Shown piece after piece: positions 24,701-39,700 of a DNA stretch of 64,000 nt. Source of the DNA: Liolophura sinensis (Eukaryota; Mollusca; Polyplacophora; Chitonida; Chitonidae); the NCBI RefSeq assembly GCF_032854445.1, contig NC_088302.1:494001-558000 (forward strand), written 5' to 3'. The notes beneath the pieces are model-generated. The model did no database searches. It worked only from the letters and a program-made list of their open reading frames with translations, and was not told the DNA's origin. A program made the translations under genes and the position numbers. The first letter of the stretch is position 1. Each line of letters starts with the position of its first letter.

Positions 24701-27700
24701 TTGATTGTAAAATGACCATGCAGCATGTCTTCCCGACTCAAAGAATATCCCATGAGATAAAAACAAAGTTTAGTACTGTTGACAATTCACACTTACTACA
24801 TTTGTGTTTGCCTTTCCACATATTCTTATACATGTCTGGTAGCAGTTGGCATCTGGACAGATTTGTAACTTACTGAAATCTTCCCATCTCTCCCAGCTAT
24901 AATAATTTGTACAAAACTGTGATCAAATCATATTTCAAACTCCTACCTGTTCAAACAGTCTTCTCCGCAACCTTTGGCATCTGGGTCTGCTGGCTTAGTG
25001 CAAGAACACGCATGGGCTTCGTATTTACAAATGGGCTTTATGTCCACATGGATATCTAGGAAATAAACAACAACTTATACATAAAACTGTATCTGAGAAA
25101 TCTGATATGGAAAAGTCACGATGGTTGACATTACATCAATTTTATACCATGACTAGAAACAGTCTCGAATACTAACCCTGAAAATATAAAGGGGTCAGTG
25201 TCCAGCCCAACCTGTGACAGTTATGATGCTGTTATCTACAACCAAATGTATGCACATGGAGTCTTTGAATGTTAGTCTTCACAGGAAGAGGTCGGCCTCC
25301 TTATGGGTGCCAGCATGTATGATATGAGCACTTACTATGTCGGATTTTCTTGTACTTTGGTTCTGTCTCTTCATTTTTGGCCCTCAACTGCAAGAGAGAA
25401 AAAGTTCATTTTGTACAAAATACATGTGTAATACATACTAAAGTCCACAAGGCTATTTGTCTGCTAAATTGGCACAGACCACAGAACTATATGTATTTAT
25501 CAACCATTTCAGAGATCACTGTGTTTTAAGCAAACAAATCCACATAACTTCCATTCCATGCACAGACAAGGCTGATATTTTATCAATTATTTGGGTTATT
25601 CTATAATAACAGCATAAAATCAGTTCTAAAATCTCCTGTATAGCCTCTTCCAGGTCACCGAGCCCACAGAATGACTTTGAACAAGCAGCAGCACTACTCT
25701 GAATGAGCTAAGTTTATGATTAAATCAAAGGTTACCTAATTATGATGTAAAAATACAAGTTTCTTCTGCTTAAACCACCAGATATGATAAGGAAAATAAC
25801 AGATCACTTAATAATGAGTTAAATCTATCAGATTATTCAGCTTGAGCCACCAGACATCACAGGAAAGCTGAAAGTCAAGCGACAAAGGTTTCTTTTGGTT
25901 AAGACACCATACATCATAGGGAAGCTAAGTCCACTGAATGATGACTGACACTTACCAGTTTCTTTTGCTTGAGCCACCATATATCATAGGGAAGTTGGAA
26001 GTCCATCTTTTTCTCCCTCAGATGCTTGCCCACATTGATAGGTGGGGGGAGGAGTGGGCTGAGAGCACTTATCCCCTCATCCACCTTCTCACTCTCTGAC
26101 CACCCCTTCTCACTCTCTGATCGCCCCTTCTCACTCTCTGATCGCCCCTTCTCACCCTCTGACCCACCAGTCTCACCCTCCTTTTCTTTAGCACCATTAT
26201 CAGATTTCTTTTTCGGACTGGAAACAGTGTAATGCACTGCTATAGTAATACTGAAGCATGTCATTGTGCATACATGTATCATCAAACTCGACAATGACCA
26301 ATGGAGAATATACACCTACAAGTGGTTTTTGTGTAAGCAACCCACTGTACACCACACCCATACACTAATGGCAATCACTGGGCAGTATACAGCTCACCAC
26401 ATAAATCTCTACAAAAAGGTCAGTAAATTTATGATTTAACCATGACAGCAATAAGATTACATCCACGGCCTATTCTCAGCAAAGATGTTTCACTGAATAG
26501 AGTCAAAGGTATACAGTACAGCCTGGTAATAGCACCAATGCATATAAACGAAACAAAGTCACAGCCATTTTTTTCAACTCTTCTGCCATTTAAGAGTGTC
26601 GAACAGCTATTACTTTGCAACTGCAGAACGCTCTAATCACAATTATGTTTACAGTGCTCACATATGTTCCATGAATAAACTGCATTTCTTTTCTGAATGT
26701 CTGCATCTCTAGACTAAGCAGTGTGAGGTTCACCAGCGAATAAACGCGCACATCAACGGCTGTATGATATACGTGAAGGTCCTTTTCTTAGTAAAAGACC
26801 TGTGTCCTTATCAAGGATAACCGCAATCAATGCTTAATGCATGGTATCAACTTCTCACAGCCACAGGTATCAGACATGGCCACTGAGTGGCGTCTCTAAT
26901 TTGCCCGCAGTGTGGAGGTGTATAGACTGAAGATACTAAAAGAGATAACTGCTTACATCAGTGAAACAAACACTTGGATTAGGTCTATGAAACATCCAGA
27001 AATGATACCCTACTGTGAAGGTTGAAGCCATTCTCAGATGCTCTCGTACTGTGTAGTACCATTAATAACATTGCTCCTAAAAATAAACCCAATGAAACTG
27101 CAGGTAAGAAATGCGTAAGCCTGTTGTTAACTTTGTCGCCGGATCTGGTAGGTTGAACAGCACAACAGAATTACAACAGTGATTTATGTGTTTGTCATGT
27201 TGTGCCACAATACCACACCCCAGTATACTTGTCCAGAATCTACACAACTCACCAGGCAAAGACCTTGTCCATGTGATTTCTGGAAAATGGTGCAGAGTGA
27301 TCAAGCGTGTCGTCTGAACAGTACATGTATGCAAGTTACAGTGCGCAATGATTGGACATTATGGACTATAGGACAAGTTTTCAAGTGTGCATTGAAATGG
27401 GCTACTTCATCTTGTTGCATACGCTAAAAAAAAGTTATGTTCCAGGAAGAAGAAAAAGAATGTGTTCTGTTTGCCGTTTACTTCAGCTTTTGTGAGGTTA
27501 CTTGTGTAGTGTGGTGTAGCAGCACAGCTTATGTACATATACATGTATAATGCCGCAACTTACTCAGTCTCCTTATAGTAGTCTGAGAACAGGCCCACTT
27601 TTTGGTATCTCTTCTTTGGTAAGACTGACCGGTCTTTGCTCTTCTTTGACGAAGCATGTGTGTTGACACTAGAAGACTTGTCTCCATCGTTCCTGTCAGG

Positions 27701-30700
27701 GAGAACACAATAACCTGTCAGTCAGAATGACCAGTCACACGACTGTATGCTCATGTATCCACAGCTAACACAATGACCCCAGTACATGTCCCACAACTGT
27801 GTCATTTAATCACCTGGATCGAGGTTACATGACCGACAACAACGACAGCACTCGGGGCATATAATTATCAGGCAACCCATTATAAAGTCATACATAATAA
27901 GTGATTAAAAAGTCAAACGCAGAACAGGAAAAGACTCCAGTTGAGGTCAGTCCTTTGGGCTTCAGTAAAGAATCAGTGTACAGATGTTAAACCTCTAAGA
28001 GCAAACCATTTTAATTGTAGCTGTGTTTGAATTTTGGAGTGACATTTGATAGATACGAGCCATGGCCATGAAGAACAATTTGTACCGCGTAAGGACATTG
28101 TTAAACACCAATTAGCAAACAGAAAAGGTACAGTGTGTTCAGAATGTATAAATCCACACTCTGAAGTTACACAAGGTCCATCAATCAAGCAAACAGTCTA
28201 GGTACAGTGTGTTCAGACCGTATGAAACCTCGCTATGAAGTTACACAAGGTAAAGGATAAAATACTCATCATACATGACCATAATTTACTAACAAGAAAA
28301 TGAATAATTAAACAGTACATGGACAGGTCATGTAGATGTACTCCTGTCTGAATCAGGTTTATTTATTAGTTATTATGTTTTCTATGACAGCAGTCACTAG
28401 TCATCTTTAAACCCGTAGTGCTACTACAATAAGCAGTGCTACACATAAACGGCATAAAGGGGTAAAGAGATGATATGCTTCTAACATTAAAACTGCGCGT
28501 ACTGTATACACCCGAAGATTTGTGTGTACGTCTAAGTTCCCGCTAAGCTGCCAGCGTACATGCGAGCTTTAAAGCAGACAGTCTTGTCAAAATCAAATCT
28601 CCACAGCGAACCATGTGCTTGACAGCCTCCACCATGTGTTACTTTCCAGACACTCTATGCCACAGCAAAAGCCTGTATGCCACCACCCACTGCCGTGGAG
28701 AATGCCTATCGTGATACTTGTTTTTGTGACATTCTCGAGTGTTTGCCATGAAGAAAATGTAGCAAAGGGTTACAAATGGTCTTTTAGGTTACTATGCTGC
28801 AAGTTACATATTGCACAAAGTCATCCTAATATCGCTCCCAAATGTCTGATTTCAATTCCCCACCAATCATTGGCTTGCAGTGTTAGTACAAGTGTATCAT
28901 TGAGGGTTCAGTTCCTGACATATACATGTACCATGATTTCGTGAAGAGAGAAGCTAATGCAATGGAATAAAAAAATATTACGAGAGAAGGTAGCCACATA
29001 TACACAGAAACACTATAGATTTATACTATATACGTGTACTGCCAATAATTAAAGCACAAAACAATAAATTCTAATGTAGGCCCTACATGTACATTTTGAT
29101 TTACCCTATATCAACAACCATTTTATCATCTTTTAATTCAAAGACGGCAGTTGTTAACAGGCCAGAAAGACAATTTACCTGTCGCATCAGGCAGGTTACC
29201 ATAAAAGAAAGATAAATAAATAAAACTGCAACCTCTGCTATCGGTTCAACGAATGAAATGTACAGAATAAAATTGTCAGTGAGCAAGTGAGTGAGTTACT
29301 GAAATAAACCCCACACAGGTTCATGCAAAATAAATGTATTAACTTCATTCAAATTCATTCCTCATGGGGAAGAGCTAAAATAATGACTTTATTCTAGAAT
29401 GATTTTTTCTCAATTTGTATGCAGGCCTACATCTACTTGTACCGGGTAGTCCTATGTAACTACACAGGAAACAACCTCTGTACACATCGGCCTGTGTAGA
29501 CGTGTATGTATGCCGGGTAGTCCTATGTAACTACACAGGAAAGAACCTCTGTACACATCGGCCTGTGTACACGTGTATGTATGCCAGGTAGTCCTATGTA
29601 ACTACACAGGAAACAACCTCTGTACACATCGGCCTGTGTAGACGTGTATGTATGCCGGGTAGTCCTATGTAACTACACAGGAAAGGACCTCTGTACACAT
29701 CGGCCTGTGTACACGTGTATGTATGCCAGGTAGTCCTATGTAACTACACAGGAAAGAACCTCTGTACACGTCGGCCTGTGTACACATGTATGTATACCGG
29801 GTAGTCCTATGTAACCACACAGGAAAGAACCTCTGTACACATCGGCCTGTGTAGACGTGTATGTATGCCGGGTAGTCCTATGTAACTACACAAGAAAGAA
29901 CCTCTGTACACGTCGGCCTGTGTAGACGTGTATGTATACCGGGTAGTCCTATGTAACCACACAGGAAAGAACCTCTGTACACGTCGGCCTGTGTAGATGT
30001 GTATGTATACCGGGTAGTCCTATGTAACCACACAGGAAAGAATCTCTGTACACGTCGGCCTGTGTACACATGTATGTATACCGGGTAGTCCTATGTAACT
30101 ACACAGGAAAGAATCTCTGTACAGGTTGCCCCATGTATACATGTATGCACGTCTAGGCCTATGTCTTTTCTTCACCCCTTTCACTCAATCAAATTCAAAC
30201 TTTCCAGGTGTATTACCGTTGACCCAAAATAATGAAGTATTGAGTATCTGAAAGTACCTCGTATTTGGAAAGTCGGAACTAACAAACTCCCTCTGACAAA
30301 AAAATTACCTGTAGCATGTAGCACTGTGTATATGTGTATTTATTTGATTGGTGTTTTATACCCTACTCAGGAATATTTCACCTTCATCATGGTGATCAGC
30401 TTTTTGGATGGAAGAAGCTAGGTAGAGCCTGAGGGAAAACCACAACCATCCAGGTTTGTACATGTACAAATGAACAAAACACAATGGTATCTGAATGGCT
30501 AGAACACTGTACGCGTGAAGCTGTGTCAGTGCGCCCAAACATATGAATGCCTAGAAACATTTTAACACATGAATGTCAGGTGTAATGGTAAATATCATTA
30601 TATTGAACATGTATATATATATATAAGCTCTTTTACAACATGCACATGCACATACCACATATGTATGTTCATACACAGACATATATATGTTATGTATTTA

Positions 30701-33700
30701 TACATACATGTAATTTATCTTGTTGAAATCTACTTAACTTGGTACAACCCTGAGTAGATTAAGCAGATCACATCAAGCATGTAATTAAAACTATCCACAA
30801 CGCAGTACCCTGTTAAAGCATGATTGCCCCAGACATACAGGTCAATGGTTCTTATCAGAGTTAAACTACATGTAACTGACAAGTTTTGGTATCAATGGTC
30901 TGTCGACACAGATCTTGATCAATATTCTCTTCTCGTTATAGATGAAACAACCTAATGATTTACACCACAGGTGTACATGCACATAACAGATGTACAATGT
31001 ACATGCACACGACAGGTGTACATGCACTCGACAGATGTACATGCACGACAGATGTACATGCACTCGACAAATGTACATGCACGACAGATGTACATACACA
31101 CGACAGATCTACATCCACATGACAGATGTACATGCACGACAAATGTACATGCACGACAGATGTACATGCACGACAGATGTACATGCACTCGACAGATCTA
31201 CATCCACATGACAGATGTACATGAACACGACAGATGTACAGCCACATAACAGATGTGCATGCATACTACAGATGTACATGCACATGACAGATGTACATAC
31301 ATACACATGTACATGTACGATTTTACCTCTAAATATGGCTAACATGTAGTGTAAAGGGTGTGCATGTCCTTACAGCATCTGGTGATAGCAGTCTGCACAA
31401 TGTACTTTGCAAACTTCTTTTACTTAATTGGTGTTAAATGCTGGGCTTAAGATTTTTTTGACTTATCTGACGGAGGTGAGAACTATGGGTGGAGGAAACA
31501 TGAGAGCCCAGAGCTTTGCCAATATCTGAATCTCCATAAAACTGTCCAAGCAAAATTTTTACAGAAATCGTTATCTGCGGTATACTTCATTGTGTACACT
31601 TTACAGTCCTTCAATTTGATCAATGCCAGTAAGTTCACAGCACCACACAACCACATGTACCAATCCTGTATGTACATGCATATATATATATATATCATTT
31701 GTTTTATGCCGTACTAACAAATGTTTCACTTATACGAGGGCCGCCAGATTTATGGTGGTTTATATGTATATAATATACATACATACATACATACATACAT
31801 ACATACATACATAATACATATATACACACCCACACATTTATCTCTGTGTTTCAAATGATGTCAATATTTGAGTTTTCAAAAAACTATTGTTTTCCCCAAA
31901 ATCCTTTAGATCTTATGAAGTCCAAAAGTAAGAAAATCTGACGGAAGTTTTTTTCAAAAATCCTTTTCTCCCAGGCTGACACTTACATGTAGACGATACA
32001 AATACATGTTAGTCAGGCTTGTATCCTGGAAGTACAGTTCTTCTGGATCCATACATGTCATACTTACAATAGATATACTCAATTTGTGTGTTAAAAACTG
32101 AGTGGCAACTGTGAATTGCAGCTGTTACTTTTCATGATATCTCTACATTGAAAACTGAAACTGTACATCCTGCTCCCTCTGAGATTATAATCCATCAGTT
32201 GTCTATAGGAATATTATCAACAACAGATGTAATCATTACTGCCAAACTTACTACTGTTGAGAAAAGTTCTGATGTCACAAATTGTGTCAAAAGACAAATA
32301 TCTGATTGGTGTTTCTCTCTGAACTACGAAAGCTGTGGCTTAGATGGGACCTGTGAAAATGGCTCATGGCCAGTTTCAAAGTCAGTGCGGCATACATCTA
32401 GCTGGCTGAAGACCTACCTTCAAGACAGGTTTTAATTTCATAAGCTAGTCGAGAAAGATTTCATTTATAAGCATAACTTTTAAGCTATTCGCAGGAAATT
32501 TGAAAACCATTAATGAAAAATGTGTCGGCCTAAATGTAAATGCACAGAAACAGCTTTAGCGAACTCAGTCACATGTTTGTTGTGTCTATAAAGATGAAAG
32601 AAATGTACCTCATTTAAAGCCAGAAAACCCCCCACTAAAATGAAGTACGTACCAGCAGACAGGCCACTAAATACTGTCCAGGAAAATAGGTTTTTTCAAC
32701 TAAGTAATAAGGTTTTAAAACATCAAATTCTACAGTGGTCTGTAGTGACCCAGAGGTTATCACTGATGTCACACGAATACTTGTGCTAGAAACAGTTTGT
32801 TTCTAGGCTCATTTGACAAATGTACTCCTACATTTATATGTATGCATTTATTTATTTGATTGATGATTTACACCATACTCATGAAGATTTCACACATTGA
32901 CGGCAGCCAGCATTATGGGTGGGAGAAAACCGTGCACAGCCAGGGGGAAACTCACGACCATTCACAGGTTGCTGACAGACCTCTTCACGTACGACCGGAG
33001 ACGAAGCCAGGATGAGCTGGACTTGAACTCACAGTGACCGCACCGGGGGGTCGCCCCTGGCTCACTGCGTTCCATTGGCGTGCTAATCCCCTCGGCCACA
33101 GAGGGCCCCAATTTATATGTGTACATGTATATATGTAAAAATAGAATGATGATATCTAGCAGTCTATATGTGTTATGTGGCAAGCACCTGATGTGGTGAC
33201 ACCGGTCCCAATGTAGGCCAGAAAAGGCCACTGAAAAATCCAAAGTTTCAAATGCATTTTACTGAGTTACATGTGTATTCTGAGAAGAACCAAAAACATA
33301 CATGTATCATTCAAATTACTTCAAACAGGCAATGACTTAAATTTCAGGTCATTTTTAGGAATCAAACAAAAAGATTCATGTACAATGTAAATGCATCTCC
33401 TATGATTGTTTCACTGTGAAATAGAACACACATGTACATGTAAATCTGCATCAATTGTTCTAAAGCTTTAACTTTTCTCTGGATACTACATGTGTACATT
33501 TACAGGTGTGCAAAAACAGTCATGAGCATTGAACTCAGGATACCCTGAGGTTACCTACCTGTCTTTGTTCGATTTCTTATGCAGGAATTTCTTCTTCTTC
33601 TTGTTGACAGAGCCAGCTAAGCGGTGGGTACCATCCCTAAGCGGGCATTTATGCTTCCGTTCACTGAGAGGAAGAGGCTCATACTCGGAGCTCACAGAGC

Positions 33701-36700
33701 GTATCACAGATTCTATGGTTTCCTCCACGATGTCACCAGTGTCACTATTGCACATTAGCGCTTCTGTTTCGCTACCAAACTCTCTCGCAGAGTCGATGCT
33801 TGCCAGAACCGAGTTACTCCGTTTAGGGGAACTGAAAGCACATTTTTCTGGACTCGATGTCAGCGTCTTATGTGAACTCTCACTGTTCACATCTGTGTGT
33901 TGCCTCTTCTTTTTGACTTTCACTTTCCCACGGTCACTGTCCGCTAAACTGTCTGTGCGTTTGCGTTTGCCCCTCTTCCCTAGCCCACCCGAAGGTTCCA
34001 AGGACAGATTCTTCTCTGCTAATTTTAATTTCCTCTTTTTGAATTTTTTCACAGTCCTGTATTTTTTGAACTCTGCTCCTTGAAGCTGACTACAATTGCT
34101 ACATGATGCCCCATCATTGCGAGAGCTGAGGAAACCATAGGGGGATTGTATAGGCAGGAATCGTGGTGACAAGTTTGTGTGGTTCAGACTTGATTTGGCA
34201 CACGGAGAAATGGAGTGACCATTAGAAAACAACAACGGAGGACTAAGAAATGATGAGAGGGATGTGTGGAATGGCGCACGGAACAGACCCGGTCCTGCCG
34301 ACAAATGCGCTGAAGATTCAATGTGTTTTCTAGATTTATGAACCTTACTACTAGATTTGCTCCTTTCAAACAGTTTTTCCAAGCCATGGTGAGGGAAGCA
34401 GTCTCTGTTCTTTGACATAGAGGCCACACTGAGAGATGGAGAAAGACAACTGGCAGGTGACTGGTTTGGCCATTGCACACTTGGAGATCTGATCAGAGGG
34501 TAGCCTGTCAAAGAGAACAGCACTGATTAACAAAGGATAACAAACCGATAATCTGTGAACAGCTTTGCAATGACTATTGTATGTTTATGATTTTGGAGAG
34601 TAGTTTAGCACGCATCTACATGGACACAAGCTGATCACTGATCAGTATACATACACTACACACCTTTTCCCACCTCCCCTTTATACAAGTAGGAAGCAAT
34701 AAGTTGGAAAACTGAAATCTTCCAAGTACCGGTGGAGTGTCTGCACATCATTGACAACACAAACTATCGCAGATTGTTGGGTAATTTACGTGTATACGTA
34801 GCATATTTGTGATGCATGAGCGGTGCATCATATTACAAGAATGAATGAACCACATAAATACATGCAGACATAATCACTAATACATGTATGTAGTATTACA
34901 CGAGAACATTTACATTCAGTTCTTCTGTGTGTACATTTATGTACATGCATTACACGAGAACATTTACATTCAGTTCTTCTGTGTGTACATTTATGTACAT
35001 GCATTACATGAGAACATTTACATTTAGTTCTTCTGTGTGTACATTTATGTACATGCATTACATGAGAACATTTACATTCAGTTCTTCTGTGTGTACATTT
35101 ATGTACATGCATTACACGAGAACATATACATTCAGTTCTTCTGTGTATACATTTATGTTCATGTAGGGGAGGAAAGCCCATGGCAGTGATCAGAGGCATC
35201 CAGAACATTGAAACAATGAATACTGATACCAGCATATGTACTTGTACTCCTTGTCAATAGGGGAGATTCATGTTTGAATTCTTCTTTAGCTAAAGGTAAG
35301 GAAAGTCCCACTGTATCACGTGACCTGTCAACAATGTCTGGCAATTATTGCAGGATCACATTACTATAACATGGGCGTCTGAAAAAAAGTTTCCCAACAA
35401 CTTATTTAGAGTAAAGCAAACGATGGAGAAAACCGAGGAGCCAAACATTGGAGAACTTGAGAAATTTCTAAAGGAAAGAATAAATGAATGATTATGGCTT
35501 AAAGCCACATGGTCAATATTTCAGCCATACTAAAGGCCATCTAAAGGAAATAGGTATCATATGTGCCTCTGGAACAACTGATTGGTAATTTAAGGTGTAC
35601 ACAGTTTGCCTAACATTTTTCACAAGTCTCATGATACAGGAGGACTGTTTTTACCTTCAACGATAAAAGATCAAACTGTAAACTCCCCTACTGGTGCTAA
35701 GTGATCTGAGCACGTGATGACATGTACATGTATGCTCCAGTGTTGACAACTCTGCTCAGTGTATAGGTACCTAACACATGACAAATGAACCTAACAAATG
35801 ACAAATGTAGACAAATGTAGACAAATCACATTTCGAAATAACCGTAAACAATGTGGAGAAATTAACCTCCTCACATGCATGTAGATATTTCATGAACTTT
35901 CGGACACATGAAACCAAAATATGGTATCTTTATTCACTGTAATTGTGCTACGATTTTATCCATAGTTCCTCGTATTGCCTGTTAGTGACAGCTTTTGTTT
36001 GAAATATTACATGATATTGGACTAGAAAAATACCAGGGATTCATACACATCAATTTTAGACCCCGGTATTCAGTGGTAAAATTTAGTTGAAAACTGATCA
36101 CTGGGGTAACAAGAAACTGTGTTTTTTCTGGTATAGATACTAAAATTATTGGAGAAAAACTGAATTGTATTCGAAAATATAAGCGTAGTATTGAGTGGTT
36201 AGCTAACCCTCTTTTTTAGTTGGCATGAAACAATATGTTCTCTCCAGTTCTTATCCCTGTATTTTGCACGTCTACTTTTGATATAATGTTTGTTAGTTCC
36301 TTTCTTTCCTTCAATATAACAACAAACTACTGAACATGCATCAGCATGGTTTATAACTGTTTTATTATACAATGTATATCTCTGGTCAGGATAATGTACT
36401 TGTGAAAGTATCCATACATATCAACAATAAAATCATGATCAGAAATGAACCTCAAATGGAATTAAACTTTCTCTCTCTAACTTTCACATTCACTAAATAA
36501 CTAGTGGCTAAAGTGGAATTAAAATCAATATTAGGTTAAAGTCGTTGTTTAAAATATAAATACTCAATCTGGGCCAGACCAGAACTCAATTTTGAGTTTC
36601 CGGCTGCAAACATTTGGACTTCTTGGATCCCTGAATACATACAGGTACATGAAGCACCAAAAGTAAAATTTCATGACCTCTGCTTTGAGCAAAAACACAT

Positions 36701-39700
36701 TTTCACGTTCCAAATAAGAAGGTTCAGTTGTATGACCAGACAAAAGATGATCAGAAGTAAAATGAACAATTACATATATACTGTACAATTTTTCCTGGTG
36801 AACCACTGCCCTCCTTTCTTCACCCTTCCTGTTGAGTCTTTATTCATAAATGACAAGAATGATAACAGAGACATTGATTGCTACATGCATAATGGTGTTG
36901 AGCAGGACAATTGCATGAGCCGAATGAAATGTTAATGATCACTAGTATCAAATGTAATTTACAAGTGTCAGGACAATTGATCTGCTGTTGTTTTCCATTG
37001 TCCTACATTTATGATACACAGCTGACTTGGTAACACGCTGCACAAATTGTTGCCATCATATGAGGCCAGAGGACTCTAGGAAAATCTATTGCCATTGATC
37101 GTTCTACAGCCTGGTAGAGGGATCCCACAGGGAAGATGCAAATATTTGAAAATCAAATTTCCCCGACAAAAGGGAGTGTTTACCCAGACATTATCTTGGT
37201 GGGTAGAAGCAGTGGTGGCAGGAGGGGGAGAAGGGGGATTGGAGGGCTGATCATACCCCCTGATCACAGCGACAAGTCAGACCTAGCTCCACCGCCAGCC
37301 AACACGCTCAGCTCACACAATAGATTAAATTAACCACTGTCCACAATCAATATCAATGGCTGGCGATGGTTCACTGGTTTAGTCGTCTAGGCCAGGCCAT
37401 GCTCACCACACTAGTCCCTGCTATCCTCAACGCCTACCCCTCATCTTTTCTCTTTTTATTACCCAGCCGGCTTCCTATTGGGAGTTACTGGGAGTCTAGG
37501 GCCAGACAATACACATTATGACTTGATGGCAGCCAAGCAGAGGTAATTGGCCCAAACAAGAGGCGGGAAACTAGCATTACACTGATTATGAGTCAGTTGA
37601 TACAGTGCAGTCAATTGGCTAAATACAATAGCAGGTAGAGCGCAGGCTGTACCCTGCACACTCCCCACAGCAGGGACACCGTGCCACTCTACCATGTCTA
37701 CAGGACAGTTCAGAATCTCAGTGATCCAGTGACAACTGATAAGCCATATGCATCTCAGCTTGAACATCCCATGCATTGACAGACTGCCTTATCACGCTTG
37801 CTTTGCATTCATTCATATCGTTCTAAAGAGACTGCCACATGTATTACCTCAGTTACAACAGTGCCTCAAACCAGTAGATATCGAACCTACATAAACAGGT
37901 AGAGTAAACTAGTCTAAGAGCCCTATTACATGTAGTAGATGTAATATAGCAAGACAGAGATTAGTGGTTTGTATGGGTTCAATGCCCTGTCTACAGTACA
38001 CATACATGGATGTGGGCCAGTTTCCTCACAACATCCACATCAGCCTACATGGTGTTACACTGCTCCAAACAGGAGGCATATTCAAATGAACACATCAACA
38101 TATACATGTACAAATTCGTGTGCCCAACCATTACCCATTTGCTAGCTACATGTAGGCTGTTTTAGAAGGCTCCAGACACAATGTTAACGGACAAGCAATG
38201 GATTTCTAGTTGGGATCTACACGTGTCTACACTATATGTGTCCTGGTCAGCTGTCACTCAGGATACCATAGGCATCATGTTATTTCCATTTCAGCGGTCA
38301 GAAACTGCTAGACACCGCTAACTTATTCTGACAAGTATAATATGACGTAACTTTAACTGTAGCATCCCTTGCTTGGTACAGCAACATTCTATACCCAGGT
38401 TTCCATCCTATATCCGCGACGTACAGTAGTGTGGACTTGGATGCTTGCGAGGACGGCAGCGGTTGGCACAGACAATGTGAGTGGATCATGGAAAACCACA
38501 ACTAACCAGGGAGAGAGCATTCATTTGTGTTAACCGCGACTCTCTAGAGTGACTCAATTCTAATCTGACTCACTCTCCCTTCTGCTCAACAAACCTTCAA
38601 TCAAGGCTGGTAGCTGGAGTGAGGGGTAGCCTTCTACTTGCCCTCAAATTCTTGTACCAGAATAATTGGAGAAGCCCAAAGTTATCTAACAGTGTTTTTT
38701 TTTATCCACAATACCCTACTGTGCTGATGGTATGCGCGTTCTATATCTAGACGTACCCTAATACTTCAACCTTTTCATCCACTACTGCGACCAATAGGTG
38801 GAAACATTCTGAGAGAGCTATGGGGTGGAGCGAATTAATGCTAAGTGCTTTAGTGGTCAAACAGGATAAAGATTTACAGTGTACTATACCTACATGTACC
38901 TATGTAAAAACTTGTAGACACTGTGCAATATGCCCAGCTGTGTACACACAGGTATTCCTCTAGTAAAACATACATACATGTACATGTAGTTACCTGCACA
39001 GCTGTCCACATCACAACTGTACGTCTATCATTCTGTAAATCACACAAACCACTACATTGGATTCCATGACATCTTGCTTGTAACCTATAGATTTATGTGT
39101 ACATGTGATGACGTTCATCAGATCAAGGCGTTTTCACTCCTACAATATCATGCTTCAACAAGCAGTCGTCAGCATTTCTATAATACACACATGTATACAC
39201 CTGTACATGTATGTTTGAAGACATTCTGCTACAATAAACCAGTTTTACACCTCACATCAAAACATGTTTCTAAAATGTTCACTAGAGGTGTGTGGGTACT
39301 GCACACGTGTGTATTTATTGTTACCCAGTGCTTGTCTCTACAAGGTTATGTGTACTAGAAATGGAGGTATAGCACTTACATGTAACTGTAAGTAGGACAT
39401 GTCAATGACACAGTATTGGACAGCTTTATGGTCAGAATGACATTATGCTCAAACTTCCACCTTGGGTCAGCCATTCCTTCAGCCTAGGGCCTATCTCTTA
39501 GTTCATCAGGGACTGATGAATAGTTTAATGTGCCCTCATCTAAACAACCCTTCCCACCCTATGTTACCAGTATTCACTAATCTGTGGGCAAACAGCTGGG
39601 CAATTCACTCTTGCACAGCACGGCAGCTGGAGAGCATGGAGCACATGGGTTTACCAGCTCCTCTATAATAGACTGTCCTGGATGCAAGCTCAATTAAAAT

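Larger units (their letters stand above)
27693..33558 (-). other. ASH1L intron 3 (5.9 kb)
   Basis: It contains the 71-bp array (29441-30150), an 18-19-bp CGACAGATGTACATGCA repeat (30966-31300), a (TACA)n tract (31775-31812), one full SINE (32842-33110) and decayed SINE pieces near 30337-30460, 31416-31520 and 31696-31757. The stretches 27693-29440, 31813-32831 and 33121-33558 show no gene. Confidence 0.8.

Noticed and set aside
33529-34083. 184-codon plus-strand frame
   Set aside because: It is antisense to ASH1L exon 3, whose minus-strand frame continues the ASH1L phase and matches its composition.
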